From positions 1-37,464 of the forward strand of contig SCUU01000102.1 of assembly GCA_004297065.1 (NCBI GenBank): a stretch of DNA of 37,464 bases, read 5' to 3'. A model generated the notes under the pieces. The model was not told where the DNA came from. It did no database searches and was given only the letters and a program-made list of their open reading frames with translations. How positions within the stretch are numbered: position 1 is the stretch's first letter; every line of letters starts with the position of its first letter. This document shows positions 8,708 to 18,609 of the stretch, one piece after another. The stretch comes from Gallionellaceae bacterium. Its GTDB lineage: Bacteria; Pseudomonadota; Gammaproteobacteria; Burkholderiales; Gallionellaceae. A program made the position numbers and the translations under genes.

Positions 8708-11548
8708 ATGCCAACCAAATTCTTTTTCATTTTTATCCTGCTGCTTTCGGGATTGAGCGGGATTTCATACGAGATTTTGTATGGGCGCATTCTCGGCAGC
8801 ATATTGGGCGATCAATTCGCGGTCTCCGCTTCGGTACTGATAACCTTTTTGCTGGGGATCGGCATCGGGTCGAGATATGCGCATGCTTTCTGGCGCTGGC
8901 TGTGGCTGATTGAAGGCGCCATCGGCGCTTACGGGATTTTGTTTGCATTGAATCTGGAATCCATAGACCGGCTGATTTACAGCGGGGCTATCGTGTTTCC
9001 CGGGCTGGCCGGTTCAATTCTGCTGGGAACGTTGCTGCTGTTGTTGCCGGCCTTGCTGATCGGTTGCAGCGTACCGCTGTTTGCGGGTTATCTGGGGCGC
9101 ATGGATGGGGACAGGGTGTTCGCGCGCGTTTATGCTTTGTACAACATCGGCGCGGCGGCGACGGCGTTGTTGATCGAATTCTGGCTGATACGGCAATTCG
9201 GCATCACCGGCACGGTGATGGTGTTCGGTGCAGTGAATCTGTTGGCGGCAGCGTTGTTACTGATGATGACCCCATCTATTGCCACCCAAGCCCCGGAGAA
9301 ATCGGCGAGCACTCTGGCGCTGCCGCGCCGCCTGATGATCTCGTTGGTGCTGGCGAGCATGGCATCGGCGGTATTCCAGTTGTTCATGGTAAAAATCGTG
9401 GAGATGATGTTCGGCCCGTTCCGCGAGTCTTTCGCGCTGGTGCTGGCTATAGTCCTTTTTGGCATCGCCTCCGGTTCCTATCTGGTGCGGCGCATGCGTA
9501 TTTCCTATGCGGCGCTGTTGGCGGCTAACGTGGCGGGGCTGCTGCTGCTGTTGCTGCTTTATGAACCGCTCATGCTGTTGTATGCGGAGTTGTATGCGGT
9601 GGCGGCGGAGAACGGGAATTCAATCCTGTTCCTGAAGGGCTCCATCCTGTTCACGCTGATGGGTGTTCCCGCCGTCACTTTCGGCGCAACGATTCCAGCC
9701 TTGCTGAATGCTGGCGAAAAAAATGTGGCCGCCGAATCGGGGCGGCTGTTGTTTATCGCTTCGCTGGCGAATGTGGCCGGCTTCCTGCTGATGGCGCTCG
9801 TGCTGCACCAGTACCTAGATTACGGCGTGCAGTTGCTGGTGATCTCGGGTCTGGTAGTGCTGGCCTTGCTGGTCTATCAATGGGGACGCCATCTGGTTGC
9901 AGGGTTCGCCGTGGTGGTGCTGCTGGTTACTGTGGCCGTGCACCACTGGCGTTGGGACGAAAACCTGTTGTACTTGAGCTATACCTCGTTCCAGTCGTCG
10001 AAAGACTTGAAATCCGACCGCGAGAAGTTCAATTTCCCGGACAAGTTCAAAGGCTATCAGGACGTGTTTTCGATTAACTGGATTGATGGCCAGCCGTATT
10101 TTTTCATTAACGGCTACATCAGTTTCCCGATGAACAATCCGTCGGAAAAAATCGTGGGCACGCTAGCTTCGATGTTCGCGCCGCGCGCGCAGGAAGGGCT
10201 GGTGCTCGGGCTGGGTTCGGGCTCTACGGCCTCGGCAGTGGGCTTGCTGTTCGACCACACCGACGTGATCGAGATCAACCCGGTGGTGCGCGCGAATCAG
10301 GCGCGCATGGTGAAATGGAATTTTGACATCGAGCACAATCCCAAGGTGAACATCATCGTGGATGACGCGATCCACTACGCCAAATCCGGCACCGGGCAAT
10401 ACGACATGATCCTGAATACGGTGACCTCGCCGCTGTATTTCAGCTCGGCCAAACTGTACACCAAGGATTTTTTCGGCGTCATCAAGCGCAGGCTGCGCAA
10501 CGACGGCATCTATGTGACCTGGATGGACAGCCGCATCGGCAGCCACGGCACGGAAATCGTCATCAATACGCTCAAACAGAATTTCAGGCATTGCGCCATC
10601 CTGTTCATCAAGTCCGGTTACTTCCTGTTAATCGCTTCGGACGATCCGGTGCGCTTGCAGCATGCCAATCTGGCGGATCGCGGCATGGTCTTGAAAAAAG
10701 AATTGACCGGGGATCACGAGCGCGTTCCCCGCCTGTTGGCGTATAACCTGATGACGCGGGATGCGTTCGCGCTGGTTGACGATGCGGCCGCGCCGGTCAA
10801 CACCATAGACCGGCCCGAGCTGGAATTCGAGATCGCGCGGCTGAAAAAAGAAGGGCTGAAAGAATTCCGCGAGAAGCTGATTTCCGCTTTTGATTTCGAC
10901 GATGTGCGCGCGGCGATTGAGCCGGCCATGCCTTACGATCCGGCGCAGCATATTGCGCATGTGCGCCAATTGCTCGGCGATTCTGGCATCGGCGCTGGCT
11001 GGAACCAGTTGGGCGCCGTGTATATCCGCAATTTCGAACAACAAGTGGAAGATGCGGAATTGAAAATGCGGCGCGAGATAGTCGCCACGATGGATGACGC
11101 CAAAGCGCATCACGGTTTGGGTTTTGCCCTGATGGAACGCAAGCGTTATGACGAGGCGGTCGCGGAGTTCCGCAAGGCATTGCAACTGAATCCGCTACAC
11201 AAGAATTCGCAATTCAATATCGCAAGTTGCTACGAGCATCAGGAGAAGCACGGGGCGGCGATTGCCGCGTATACAATCGCGGGCGCGCAGAACCCGGATG
11301 ATGCCGAAGTGCCGTACCGGATTGCGGGTCTATATTTGAAAATTAAAAAACTCGACCTGGCGTTGGCGGAGATCGACAGGGCTCTGGCGATGCAGCCGGA
11401 CGAATATAGTTACCTGCGGCGCGGCAAAATTCTCGAAGCCATGGGGCGCAAGGACGAGGCGGTAGAGGCCTATTCCACGGCTTTCAACAGCAATCCGAAA
11501 AATGAAGAAGCGCAAGCGGCGCTTAACCGGCATCTGGCCAAATGGTAA
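8708..11548 (+). CDS. Polytopic membrane spermidine-synthase-like protein with C-terminal TPRs
   Basis: 946 residues in three parts. About residues 1-410 hold a dozen or so hydrophobic helices (an opening LLLSGLSGISYEILYGR motif is typical of fused MFS/spermidine-synthase proteins). About 430-690 is a Rossmann methyltransferase/aminopropyltransferase-like domain with GLGSGSTAS as glycine loop, VIEINP as the acidic loop and VDDAIHYA as the next acidic motif. About 790-940 contain tetratricopeptide repeats (for example AEFRKALQLNPLHKNSQFN). Spermidine synthases transfer aminopropyl groups, but many membrane-fused members have no proven activity and the substrate here is unknown. The stop overlaps the next gene by 7 nt, so the two are probably co-translated. 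The ATG at 8708 has only a weak ribosome binding site. Confidence 0.8.
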   Translation: MPTKFFFIFILLLSGLSGISYEILYGRILGSILGDQFAVSASVLITFLLGIGIGSRYAHAFWRWLWLIEGAIGAYGILFALNLESIDRLIYSGAIVFPGLAGSILLGTLLLLLPALLIGCSVPLFAGYLGRMDGDRVFARVYALYNIGAAATALLIEFWLIRQFGITGTVMVFGAVNLLAAALLLMMTPSIATQAPEKSASTLALPRRLMISLVLASMASAVFQLFMVKIVEMMFGPFRESFALVLAIVLFGIASGSYLVRRMRISYAALLAANVAGLLLLLLLYEPLMLLYAELYAVAAENGNSILFLKGSILFTLMGVPAVTFGATIPALLNAGEKNVAAESGRLLFIASLANVAGFLLMALVLHQYLDYGVQLLVISGLVVLALLVYQWGRHLVAGFAVVVLLVTVAVHHWRWDENLLYLSYTSFQSSKDLKSDREKFNFPDKFKGYQDVFSINWIDGQPYFFINGYISFPMNNPSEKIVGTLASMFAPRAQEGLVLGLGSGSTASAVGLLFDHTDVIEINPVVRANQARMVKWNFDIEHNPKVNIIVDDAIHYAKSGTGQYDMILNTVTSPLYFSSAKLYTKDFFGVIKRRLRNDGIYVTWMDSRIGSHGTEIVINTLKQNFRHCAILFIKSGYFLLIASDDPVRLQHANLADRGMVLKKELTGDHERVPRLLAYNLMTRDAFALVDDAAAPVNTIDRPELEFEIARLKKEGLKEFREKLISAFDFDDVRAAIEPAMPYDPAQHIAHVRQLLGDSGIGAGWNQLGAVYIRNFEQQVEDAELKMRREIVATMDDAKAHHGLGFALMERKRYDEAVAEFRKALQLNPLHKNSQFNIASCYEHQEKHGAAIAAYTIAGAQNPDDAEVPYRIAGLYLKIKKLDLALAEIDRALAMQPDEYSYLRRGKILEAMGRKDEAVEAYSTAFNSNPKNEEAQAALNRHLAKW

Positions 11549-12591
11549 AACCCCAGTCAAATAGCGATAGCCTGATAATCGGCGCGGGTGTAAACGGGTT
11601 GGTCACGGCTGAAGCTTTGCTTCTGCGCGGTGCCGCCGTTACCGTGTTGGAGCGCGGTGCGGCAGGGCAGGAATCCTCGTGGGCGGGCGGCGGCATTCTG
11701 TCGCCGTTGTGCCCGTGGGATTATCCCGATGCCGTGACGCGGCTCACCGCGCGCGGCGCGGCTTTGTTCGGCGCATGGGCGACCGAGCTGCATAGGGCCA
11801 CCGGTATCGACCCGGAATATGAGCCGAGCGGGATGTTGCTACTGCCGCCATTCGACCGGCAAATCGCCGAACAATGGTGTGCCGCACATCAGGTGAACTT
11901 TGCGGCGACGGACGACGGGATGTTGCTGCCGGATGTCGCGCAAGCGCGCAATCCGCGCTTGATGCAAGCCTTGCGTGCGCGGGTTGAGCAACTCGGCGGG
12001 CGCATTGTCGAACGATGCGCCGTGCAAGAAATCATTGCCGGGCGGGACACCATACACAAGCTGGTCACTACCTGCGGCGAGTTCGGCGCGGAGCGCTACA
12101 TCGTGACTGCCGGTGCCTGGAGCAAGGTGCTGCTCGGGGCGCACGCTTTAAGTGTGGATATCAAGCCGATACGCGGGCAGATGCTGTTGTTCAAGTTCGA
12201 TGCGCCGCCGCTGCCGCATATCGTGCTGCAAAAAGACATATACCTGATTCCTCGGCGCGATGGACACTTGCTGGTGGGCAGCACGCTGGAAGATGCCGGT
12301 TTCGACAAGGGCACTACCGGTGCGGCGCGCGAGATGTTGTTGCGGCGTGCCTCGGCATTGTTGCCGGTTTTGCGCGATATGCCGGTCATTCGGCAGTGGG
12401 CCGGGTTGCGCCCGGCCTCGCCCAATAACATTCCGACCATCGGGCGGCATCCGCATCTGGCAAACCTGTATATCAACAGCGGACACTTCCGCTACGGCGT
12501 GACGATGGCACCGGCCAGCGCGGAGATATTGCTGAACGGGATCAGCGGGGCGCCGCAACCGTTCGACGTTTCACCCTATCGCTGGGCATAG
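11542..12591 (+). CDS. thiO: FAD-dependent amine/glycine oxidase (ThiO-like)
   Basis: 349 residues. The N-terminal dinucleotide fold has IIGAGVNGL, and ESSWAGGGILSPL follows, a hallmark of ThiO/DAO-type flavoproteins. Near the C-terminus are a substrate-side WAGLRPASPN motif and SGHFRYGVTMAP, also typical. ThiO oxidises glycine to the imine (with hydrogen peroxide) for the thiazole ring of thiamine. The size fits the family (about 340-370). No thiS, thiG or thiE adjoins, and the upstream partner is the membrane spermidine-synthase-like gene, so another amine substrate is possible. The start ATG lies inside the upstream gene's end (7-nt overlap). Confidence 0.75.
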   Translation: MVKPQSNSDSLIIGAGVNGLVTAEALLLRGAAVTVLERGAAGQESSWAGGGILSPLCPWDYPDAVTRLTARGAALFGAWATELHRATGIDPEYEPSGMLLLPPFDRQIAEQWCAAHQVNFAATDDGMLLPDVAQARNPRLMQALRARVEQLGGRIVERCAVQEIIAGRDTIHKLVTTCGEFGAERYIVTAGAWSKVLLGAHALSVDIKPIRGQMLLFKFDAPPLPHIVLQKDIYLIPRRDGHLLVGSTLEDAGFDKGTTGAAREMLLRRASALLPVLRDMPVIRQWAGLRPASPNNIPTIGRHPHLANLYINSGHFRYGVTMAPASAEILLNGISGAPQPFDVSPYRWA

Positions 12592-12759
12592 GGCAATGCT
12601 GCCGCTCCCCGGTTCAATTCGGCGCGATAGATTTATTGCTGCGCACCGCTTAAGTCTCTTCGGGTCCAATTCCCGTAATGTTCCCTTCTCTCATGTCGCA
12701 CCCGCTTAAAAACACAAGGGGACATTTCTACTTTGCGTTTACATGGCGGTAGTCGCGTG

Positions 12760-12789
12760 TTGCCTCGACATTGTCAAGGCGCTTATAAT
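12760..12789 (+). promoter_or_regulatory. Sigma-70-type promoter for tRNA-Thr
   Basis: A perfect TATAAT lies at 12784-12789, with TTGCCT at 12760-12765 as the -35 at an 18-nt spacing. The -10 ends about 12 nt before the tRNA, as expected for a tRNA promoter with a very short leader. Confidence 0.75.
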
Positions 12790-12801
12790 TCGCGCCGGTA
12801 C

Positions 12802-12877
12802 GCCGATGTAGCTCAGTTGGTAGAGCAACGCACTCGTAACGCGTAGGTCGTCTGTTCGATTCAGATCATCGGCACCA
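12802..12877 (+). tRNA. tRNA-Thr (anticodon CGU)
   Basis: A 76-nt cloverleaf. Acceptor arm GCCGATG pairs with CATCGGC, the D arm is GCTC...GAGC, the anticodon loop is CTCGTAA with CGT as anticodon, the T arm is GTCTG-TTCGATT-CAGAT, and the CCA end is encoded. It reads ACG codons. The anticodon stem ACGCA/CGCGT pairs except at its loop-closing position 31-39, which is A opposite C rather than a Watson-Crick pair. It closely resembles the enteric tRNA-Thr(CGU) elsewhere, so I regard it as functional. The efflux genes start 40 nt downstream and could be cotranscribed. Confidence 0.95.
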
Positions 12878-12917
12878 TCCTTCCCATCGTCTCGGCAGCG
12901 AGCAGTCAGGAGCCGCA

Positions 12918-14092
12918 ATGACTTTCCCGCAATTCGGCAAGCTCCCTTCCTTTTATAAAAAACTCGTGGTCGTTGCGCTCGTCGCTATCGCACTGGCAAG
13001 TGCCGTTAGTTATTTAACCCGCAGCAAACCCTTGTCGGTCATCTTGAAACAAGTGGATCGTGGCAATGTCGAGGCTGCGGTAAGCAATACGCGGGCGGGG
13101 ACAGTCAAAGCCTGCCGCCGCGCCAAGTTGTCGCCCCCGGCAGGCGGGCAGATTTCGAAAATGCGCGTGAAAAAAGGCCAGCGTGTGGTCGCCGGGCAGG
13201 TATTGCTGGAATTGTGGGATGAGGATATGCACGCGCAGGAACAATTGGCGCAAGACCAGTTGAGAACGTCGGAAATGCGCACGCGCGAGGTGTGCGCCAT
13301 GGCCGAAGCGGCGCAGCGCGATGCGGAGCGTTCCAAAGAACTAAGGGAGAAGGGCTTCATTTCCCCGCAACAACTCGACCGCGCCTTGACCGACGCCAAG
13401 TCGCGGCAAGCCTCGTGCGACGGCGCGCGCAACGACATCCAGCAATCCAGGTCGCGCATCGAAGTGGTGAAGACGGGACTGGAACGCATGCTGCTGCGCG
13501 CGCCGTTTTCGGGCGTGGTGGCCGACATCAGCGGCGAACTGGGCGAATATGCCACCCCATCGCCTCCCGGCATTTTGACTTTGCCCGCCGTGGATCTGAT
13601 CGACGATAGCTGCCTGTTCGTGAGTGCGCCCATCGACGAAGTGGACGCGGCCAAGGTGAAAGTGGGGCAAAGCGGCCGCATTACGCTGGACGCGATCAAG
13701 GGGCGCACTTTCGCCGGCAAAGTAAAACGCGTTGCGCCTTACGTGCTGGAGCTGGAGAAGCAGGCGCGCACGGTGGAAGTCGAAGTGGAATTCACCGGGT
13801 TGCCGAAGACGGAAAACTTGCTGGTGGGCTACAGCGCCGATGTGGAGATTGTGCATGAGGTACACGATAAAGTGCTGCGCATCCCGACGCAGACGTTGCT
13901 GGAGGGCAAACGTGTGTTGCTCTACCAGAATGGCAAGCTGGTGGAGCGTGGCATTGTCACCGGCTTGGCGAATTGGGAATACACCGAGATCGAAGCCGGA
14001 TTGAACGAGGGCGACCAGATCGTTTTTTCTTTGGACAGGCCGGGAGTCAAGGCAGGCGCGGTCGTCCAGCCCGAAGCGACACCCGCCGCAAA

Positions 14093-14096
<4 letters not shown>
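12918..14096 (+). CDS. Periplasmic adaptor (membrane fusion) protein, MacA/HlyD-like
   Basis: 392 residues. An N-terminal signal-anchor (about residues 17-36) is followed by a biotinyl/lipoyl half-motif (LSPPAGGQISKMRVKKGQRVVAGQVLLEL), a coiled-coil hairpin (about 95-195, rich in Glu, Arg, Ala and Gln), the returning lipoyl half (LRAPFSGVVADISGELGEY) and beta-barrel domains. Such adaptors bridge an inner-membrane ABC pump and a TolC-like outer-membrane channel. The start has CAGGAG upstream. The stop forms an ATGA with the ATPase gene, and two permeases follow, so this is the first gene of a MacAB-type export operon. No TolC gene is visible. The substrate is unknown. Confidence 0.88.
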
Positions 14097-14769
<673 letters not shown>

Positions 14770-14773
<4 letters not shown>

Positions 14774-15978
14774 GGCTCACCGACACCGTGCAGTTTGCCT
14801 CCGGCAGCCTGCGCGGCAGCCCCACGCGCACGCTGTTGATGATGCTGGCGATGTCCATCGGCGTCGCCGCCGTGGTGGTGCTCACCGCGTTGGGAGAAGG
14901 GGCACGCCGCTATGTGGTCAAGCAGTTTTCCTCGCTCGGCACCAACCTCGTCATTGTTCTGCCGGGGCGCACCGAGACGGCGGGCGTGGGGCCCGGCATG
15001 ATGACCGGGCAGACGCCGCGGGACATCACGCTGGACGATGCCGAGGCACTGTTGCGCAGCACCGCAGTCAAGCGCATCGCGCCGCTGACCGTCGGATCCG
15101 CGACGCTGTCGCTCAATGCGTTGAACCGCGATGTGGTCGTCCTGGGCTCCACCGCCAGCTTGCTGGAAGTGCGCCACATGAGCATGGGGATGGGGCGCTT
15201 CCTTCCGGGGGGAGGCATCCACGAAAGCGCCTCTGTCTGTGTGCTGGGCATAAAGATAAAACAGGAGCTGTTCGGCAACGCGCAGGCGGTGGGGCAATGG
15301 GTGCGGCTGGGCGACCGGCGCTTCCGTGTCGTCGGCGTGATGGCGTCGCAGGGCGAATCCATGGGGTTCAATACCGATGAGGTCGTCATCGTGCCGGTCG
15401 CTTCGGCACACCAGTTGTTCAATACTTCCGGACTGTTCCGCGTACTTATCGAGGCCAAGAATCGCGACGTCATCGGGCAGGTGAAGCGCGATGCCGAGGA
15501 GATCATGGCGCAACGGCATGCAGGCGAAAAAGACGTCACCGTCATCACGCAGGATGCCGTGCTCGCCACCTTCGACCGCATACTCACCGCATTGACCATG
15601 GCCGTGGGCGGCATCGCCGCGATCAGCCTCGCCGTGGCGGGTGTGCTCATCATGAATGTGATGCTCATCGCCGTGGCGCAACGCATCAAAGAGATCGGCT
15701 TGCTCAAGGCGCTGGGCGCACCGGGCAGACAGATACGCAATCTGTTCTTCGCCGAAGCGGCCTTGCTTTCCGGCATCGGCAGTCTGGCCGGGTTGGTGCT
15801 GGGCTATGCGGGCAGCATGATTATCGGGCACATCTATCCCAGCTTGCCGGTCAGCCCGCCCTGGTGGGCGGTGCTGGCTGCCTGCGGCACCGCATTGAGT
15901 ACTGGGATTTTGTTCAGCGTGTGGCCCGCGCGGCGCGCGGCGCGGCTCGATCCGGTAGCCGCTTTGTCGGGGAGGTAG
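14770..15978 (+). CDS. MacB/FtsX-type ABC permease 1
   Basis: 402 residues from ATG 14770 (ATGA overlap with the ATPase gene). The topology is typical of MacB permeases: one N-terminal membrane helix (about 20-42, near TLLMMLAMSIGVAAVVVL), a large periplasmic domain (about 50-270), then three C-terminal helices carrying the FtsX domain, with the conserved segment RIKEIGLLKALGAPGRQIRNLFFAEAALL. The end, PARRAARLDPVAAL, is a hallmark of the family. It should form the membrane part of the exporter with the second permease as homo- or heterodimers. Confidence 0.9.
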
Positions 15979-15982
15979 CGCC

Positions 15983-17182
15983 ATGTTATTCGGCGACATG
16001 CTTGCCCTGACGTCCTCCAGCTTCCTCACCTACCGGATGCGCAGCTTCCTCACCGGCCTCGGTATCGCCATCGGTATCGCCGCCGTGATCCTGCTCACCT
16101 CCATCGGCGAGGGCTTGCACCAGTTCATGCTGTCCGAATTTTCGCAGTTCGGCACCAACATTATCAGCGTACAGCCCGGCAAGACGCAGACGCAGGGCCT
16201 CAATGTCGGCATTTTCGGTTCGGTGCGCCCGCTCACGCTGGAGGATGCCGATGCCTTGCGCCGCCTGCCTTACGTGGAGTATGTCATCCCCGGTGTGGCC
16301 GGGACTGCGGAACTGCGCGCCAACGGCAGGGCGCGGCGCACCATGGTGCTGGGCGAGGGGCGCGACTTCGGCAAGGCCTTCACCATGAAGGTGCGGAGCG
16401 GCAGCTTCTGGACGGATGAAGACAACGAGCAGGCGCGTGCGCAGGCAGTGATCGGCGCCAAAATCCAGCAGGAGCTTTTTGCCGGAACGAACCCGCTGGG
16501 ACAGTACCTGCGCGTCGGCGGGCAACGCTATCGCGTCATCGGCGTGATGGAATCGAAAGGCCAAATCCTCGGCATGGACATGGACGACGCCGTGTTTATT
16601 CCCGCCGCCCGCGCGATGGAGATGTTCAACCGCCCCGGCCTGATGGAAGTCAACGTGAGTTACCGCGCCGATGTCGATGCCGATACCGTCATCCGCATCC
16701 TCACCGAGCGCCTCAAAGAGCGGCACGGGCGCGAAGACTTCACCCTCATCTCGCAGGAGCAGGCGCTCGAAGTTTTGAGCTCCGTGCTCGACATTCTCAC
16801 CTTCGCCGTCGGCGCGCTGGGCGGCATCTCGCTCTTGGTCGGCGCGGTCGGCATCCTCACCATCATGACCATGGCCGTCACCGAACGCACCGCCGAGATC
16901 GGCCTGCTGCGCGCGCTGGGCGCGCAGGAAAAACAAGTGCTGACGCTGTTCTTGGGTGAAGCGATCCTGCTTTCCGCATTGGGCGGCATCATGGGCTTGG
17001 CTGTCGGTATAGGCATCGCGCAGACCGTGCATTTCTTCGCCCCCTCGTTCCCGGTGCATACCCCGTGGTTGTATGTCTTCCTAGCCGAACTCACCGCCGT
17101 TACCATCGGGCTTGCGGCGGGTGTTGCACCTGCGCTGCGCGCGGCACGGCTTGATCCGGTAGAGGCGTTGCATGCGGAGTGA
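15983..17182 (+). CDS. MacB/FtsX-type ABC permease 2
   Basis: 399 residues, 4 nt after the first permease with GGGAGGTAG as ribosome binding site. It has the same layout: an N-terminal helix (RSFLTGLGIAIGIAAVILL), a periplasmic domain, then three helices with ERTAEIGLLRALGAQEKQVLTLFLGEAILL and the ending ALRAARLDPVEAL. It is clearly paralogous to the previous gene but well diverged, which suggests a heterodimeric permease served by one ATPase. It is the last gene of the export operon; base composition drops immediately downstream. Confidence 0.9.
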   Translation: MLFGDMLALTSSSFLTYRMRSFLTGLGIAIGIAAVILLTSIGEGLHQFMLSEFSQFGTNIISVQPGKTQTQGLNVGIFGSVRPLTLEDADALRRLPYVEYVIPGVAGTAELRANGRARRTMVLGEGRDFGKAFTMKVRSGSFWTDEDNEQARAQAVIGAKIQQELFAGTNPLGQYLRVGGQRYRVIGVMESKGQILGMDMDDAVFIPAARAMEMFNRPGLMEVNVSYRADVDADTVIRILTERLKERHGREDFTLISQEQALEVLSSVLDILTFAVGALGGISLLVGAVGILTIMTMAVTERTAEIGLLRALGAQEKQVLTLFLGEAILLSALGGIMGLAVGIGIAQTVHFFAPSFPVHTPWLYVFLAELTAVTIGLAAGVAPALRAARLDPVEALHAE

Positions 17183-17303
17183 TGGCGATTATTCTTTTTC
17201 TGATGTTTTTGCCAAGCGATTTGAATAGGCGATTCGTGAGTTTCACTATGGGCGTAGAATAATACCCTCGCAGAATTGTGCTAACGCATAAGTGGGGGCT
17301 GTA

Positions 17304-17723
17304 GTGCTGACACAACAAGAAGCTGATGAATTGCTAGCCAAAGCAAAAGAGGCTACGCGCAAGGAAATTTTAAGTTGGGAAAAAACATCGCGGCACGTTG
17401 AGCCTGTGATCGCAGTGGGTGAGCCTGATTTGCAGTTTGTGTTGTCCTTGACGCGTAATCCGTTTGAAATAAAGGCGCACTTTCGTACCAAGAGTAAAAA
17501 TGTTCAATTGGCGCGCATTGATACTCAAGCACAACATATAAACCCTGATGGGCAACGTATTCTGGGCCCGCACTTGCATTGGTATCGCGAAGGATATGAT
17601 CACCTTGAGTGGGCTGAGGGGATTGACTGGTACGATGCCAACAAGCCCCTTGATACGCTATTTACCTTTCTTAATTTGATAAAAACAAGATTTCCACTAA
17701 GTGTGCAAGAGGTTTTGCTATGA
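17304..17723 (+). CDS. Conserved hypothetical protein paired with a DUF1828-type gene
   Basis: 139 residues from GTG 17304. I chose this over the GTG at 17292 because a GGGGG tract then lies about 5 nt upstream. It is soluble, with no signal or membrane helix. The N-terminal half is helical and charged (LTQQEADELLAKAKEATRKE), followed by a central beta-rich segment and a conspicuous aromatic/His stretch, GPHLHWYREGYDHLEWAEG (about residues 90-108). I think it resembles a small family seen next to DUF1828 proteins, but cannot confirm the name. Its stop overlaps the DUF1828 gene by ATGA. The region is more AT-rich than both flanks, which points to acquisition. A two-gene toxin-antitoxin or anti-phage unit is possible but only inferred. 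Confidence 0.65.
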   Translation: MLTQQEADELLAKAKEATRKEILSWEKTSRHVEPVIAVGEPDLQFVLSLTRNPFEIKAHFRTKSKNVQLARIDTQAQHINPDGQRILGPHLHWYREGYDHLEWAEGIDWYDANKPLDTLFTFLNLIKTRFPLSVQEVLL

Positions 17724-18535
17724 ACACGCAGGCAATGCAAGACTTATCGACCGAGTATCTTCATTGGCTTAAAAGCAATCTTATTGTTTTCGAGCGGGGA
17801 GGGTCGCAGGTGTTAAGCACGCCATTTATTGACCCATTCAACGATGGTATAGAAATTTTGCTGGACACTGCTGGTGGCGAGATGGTGCTGCATGATGGGG
17901 GAAGGACACTCGATACCTTGATGGACATGGGGGTTCACATCGAAAAATCGGAGAGGCGGCAGGCCATCATTCAAAATGCCATAGCTGGGTGCGGAGTACG
18001 TATGAATAATGGGCGGCTCGAAACAGTTGTAACGCATGTAAATCGAGCGCAACGGGTGCATTTTCTGACTACAGCGATTCTGCGATTGAATGATTTATGG
18101 ATGACGGCATCGCCTCGTACTATTACTGATTTTTTTGAAATCGTGAAAGAGTACTTTGACGAACATGAAATTCTCTATACGGCAAACAAGAGCATTACTG
18201 GAAGAACAGTTGAACATCCAATTGACTTCATCATCCCTTTGCCTAAAGGCCGAGATCGTTTAATTAAACTGGTTTCAAGACCTAGCGTGCAAGCAGCAAA
18301 GGTGGCATCGTTTACATGGATTGATCTGAAGGATGCGCAGCCTGATGCCGAGCGTGTTGTGTTTATAAATGATATGGCATTTGAAGAAGATGCGCCGGAT
18401 GATGTAACGAAAAAAACAAAGAATGTAAATGACAACATCATTTCAATTCTCAAGGGATATAGCGATAAAATTTATCCTTGGAGTGTTGCAATGAACGAAC
18501 CTACATTTGTACAGCAAATAAGATCAACACGCTGA
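17720..18535 (+). CDS. DUF1828/DUF1829-like protein
   Basis: 271 residues, starting inside the stop of the previous gene. About residues 20-110 match my picture of the DUF1828 domain: STPFIDPFNDGIEILLD, then GEMVLHDGGRTLDTLMDMGV, where an early beta sheet ends in a D-G-G-R-T-L turn. The C-terminal part (about 145-265) would be the DUF1829 domain, with HPIDFIIPLPKGRDRLIKL and a Lys/Asp-rich end. No catalytic motif is evident and the molecular role of these domains is unknown. The gene is AT-richer than its neighbours and is followed by 74 nt of non-coding sequence before the flavin reductase gene, which belongs to a different compositional background. Confidence 0.7.
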   Translation: MNTQAMQDLSTEYLHWLKSNLIVFERGGSQVLSTPFIDPFNDGIEILLDTAGGEMVLHDGGRTLDTLMDMGVHIEKSERRQAIIQNAIAGCGVRMNNGRLETVVTHVNRAQRVHFLTTAILRLNDLWMTASPRTITDFFEIVKEYFDEHEILYTANKSITGRTVEHPIDFIIPLPKGRDRLIKLVSRPSVQAAKVASFTWIDLKDAQPDAERVVFINDMAFEEDAPDDVTKKTKNVNDNIISILKGYSDKIYPWSVAMNEPTFVQQIRSTR

Positions 18536-18609
18536 CGTGAATGAGATAGGCATTGATCCGAGCCAATTATTAGTAAGGCGCTTCGGATTCTCTAACGAAA
18601 GTGAGTGTG

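Noticed and set aside
12710-12745. AAGGGGACATTTCTACTTTGCG, reminiscent of sequence next to some insertion sequences
   Set aside because: No second end, inverted repeat or transposase remnant nearby; resemblance is from memory only.
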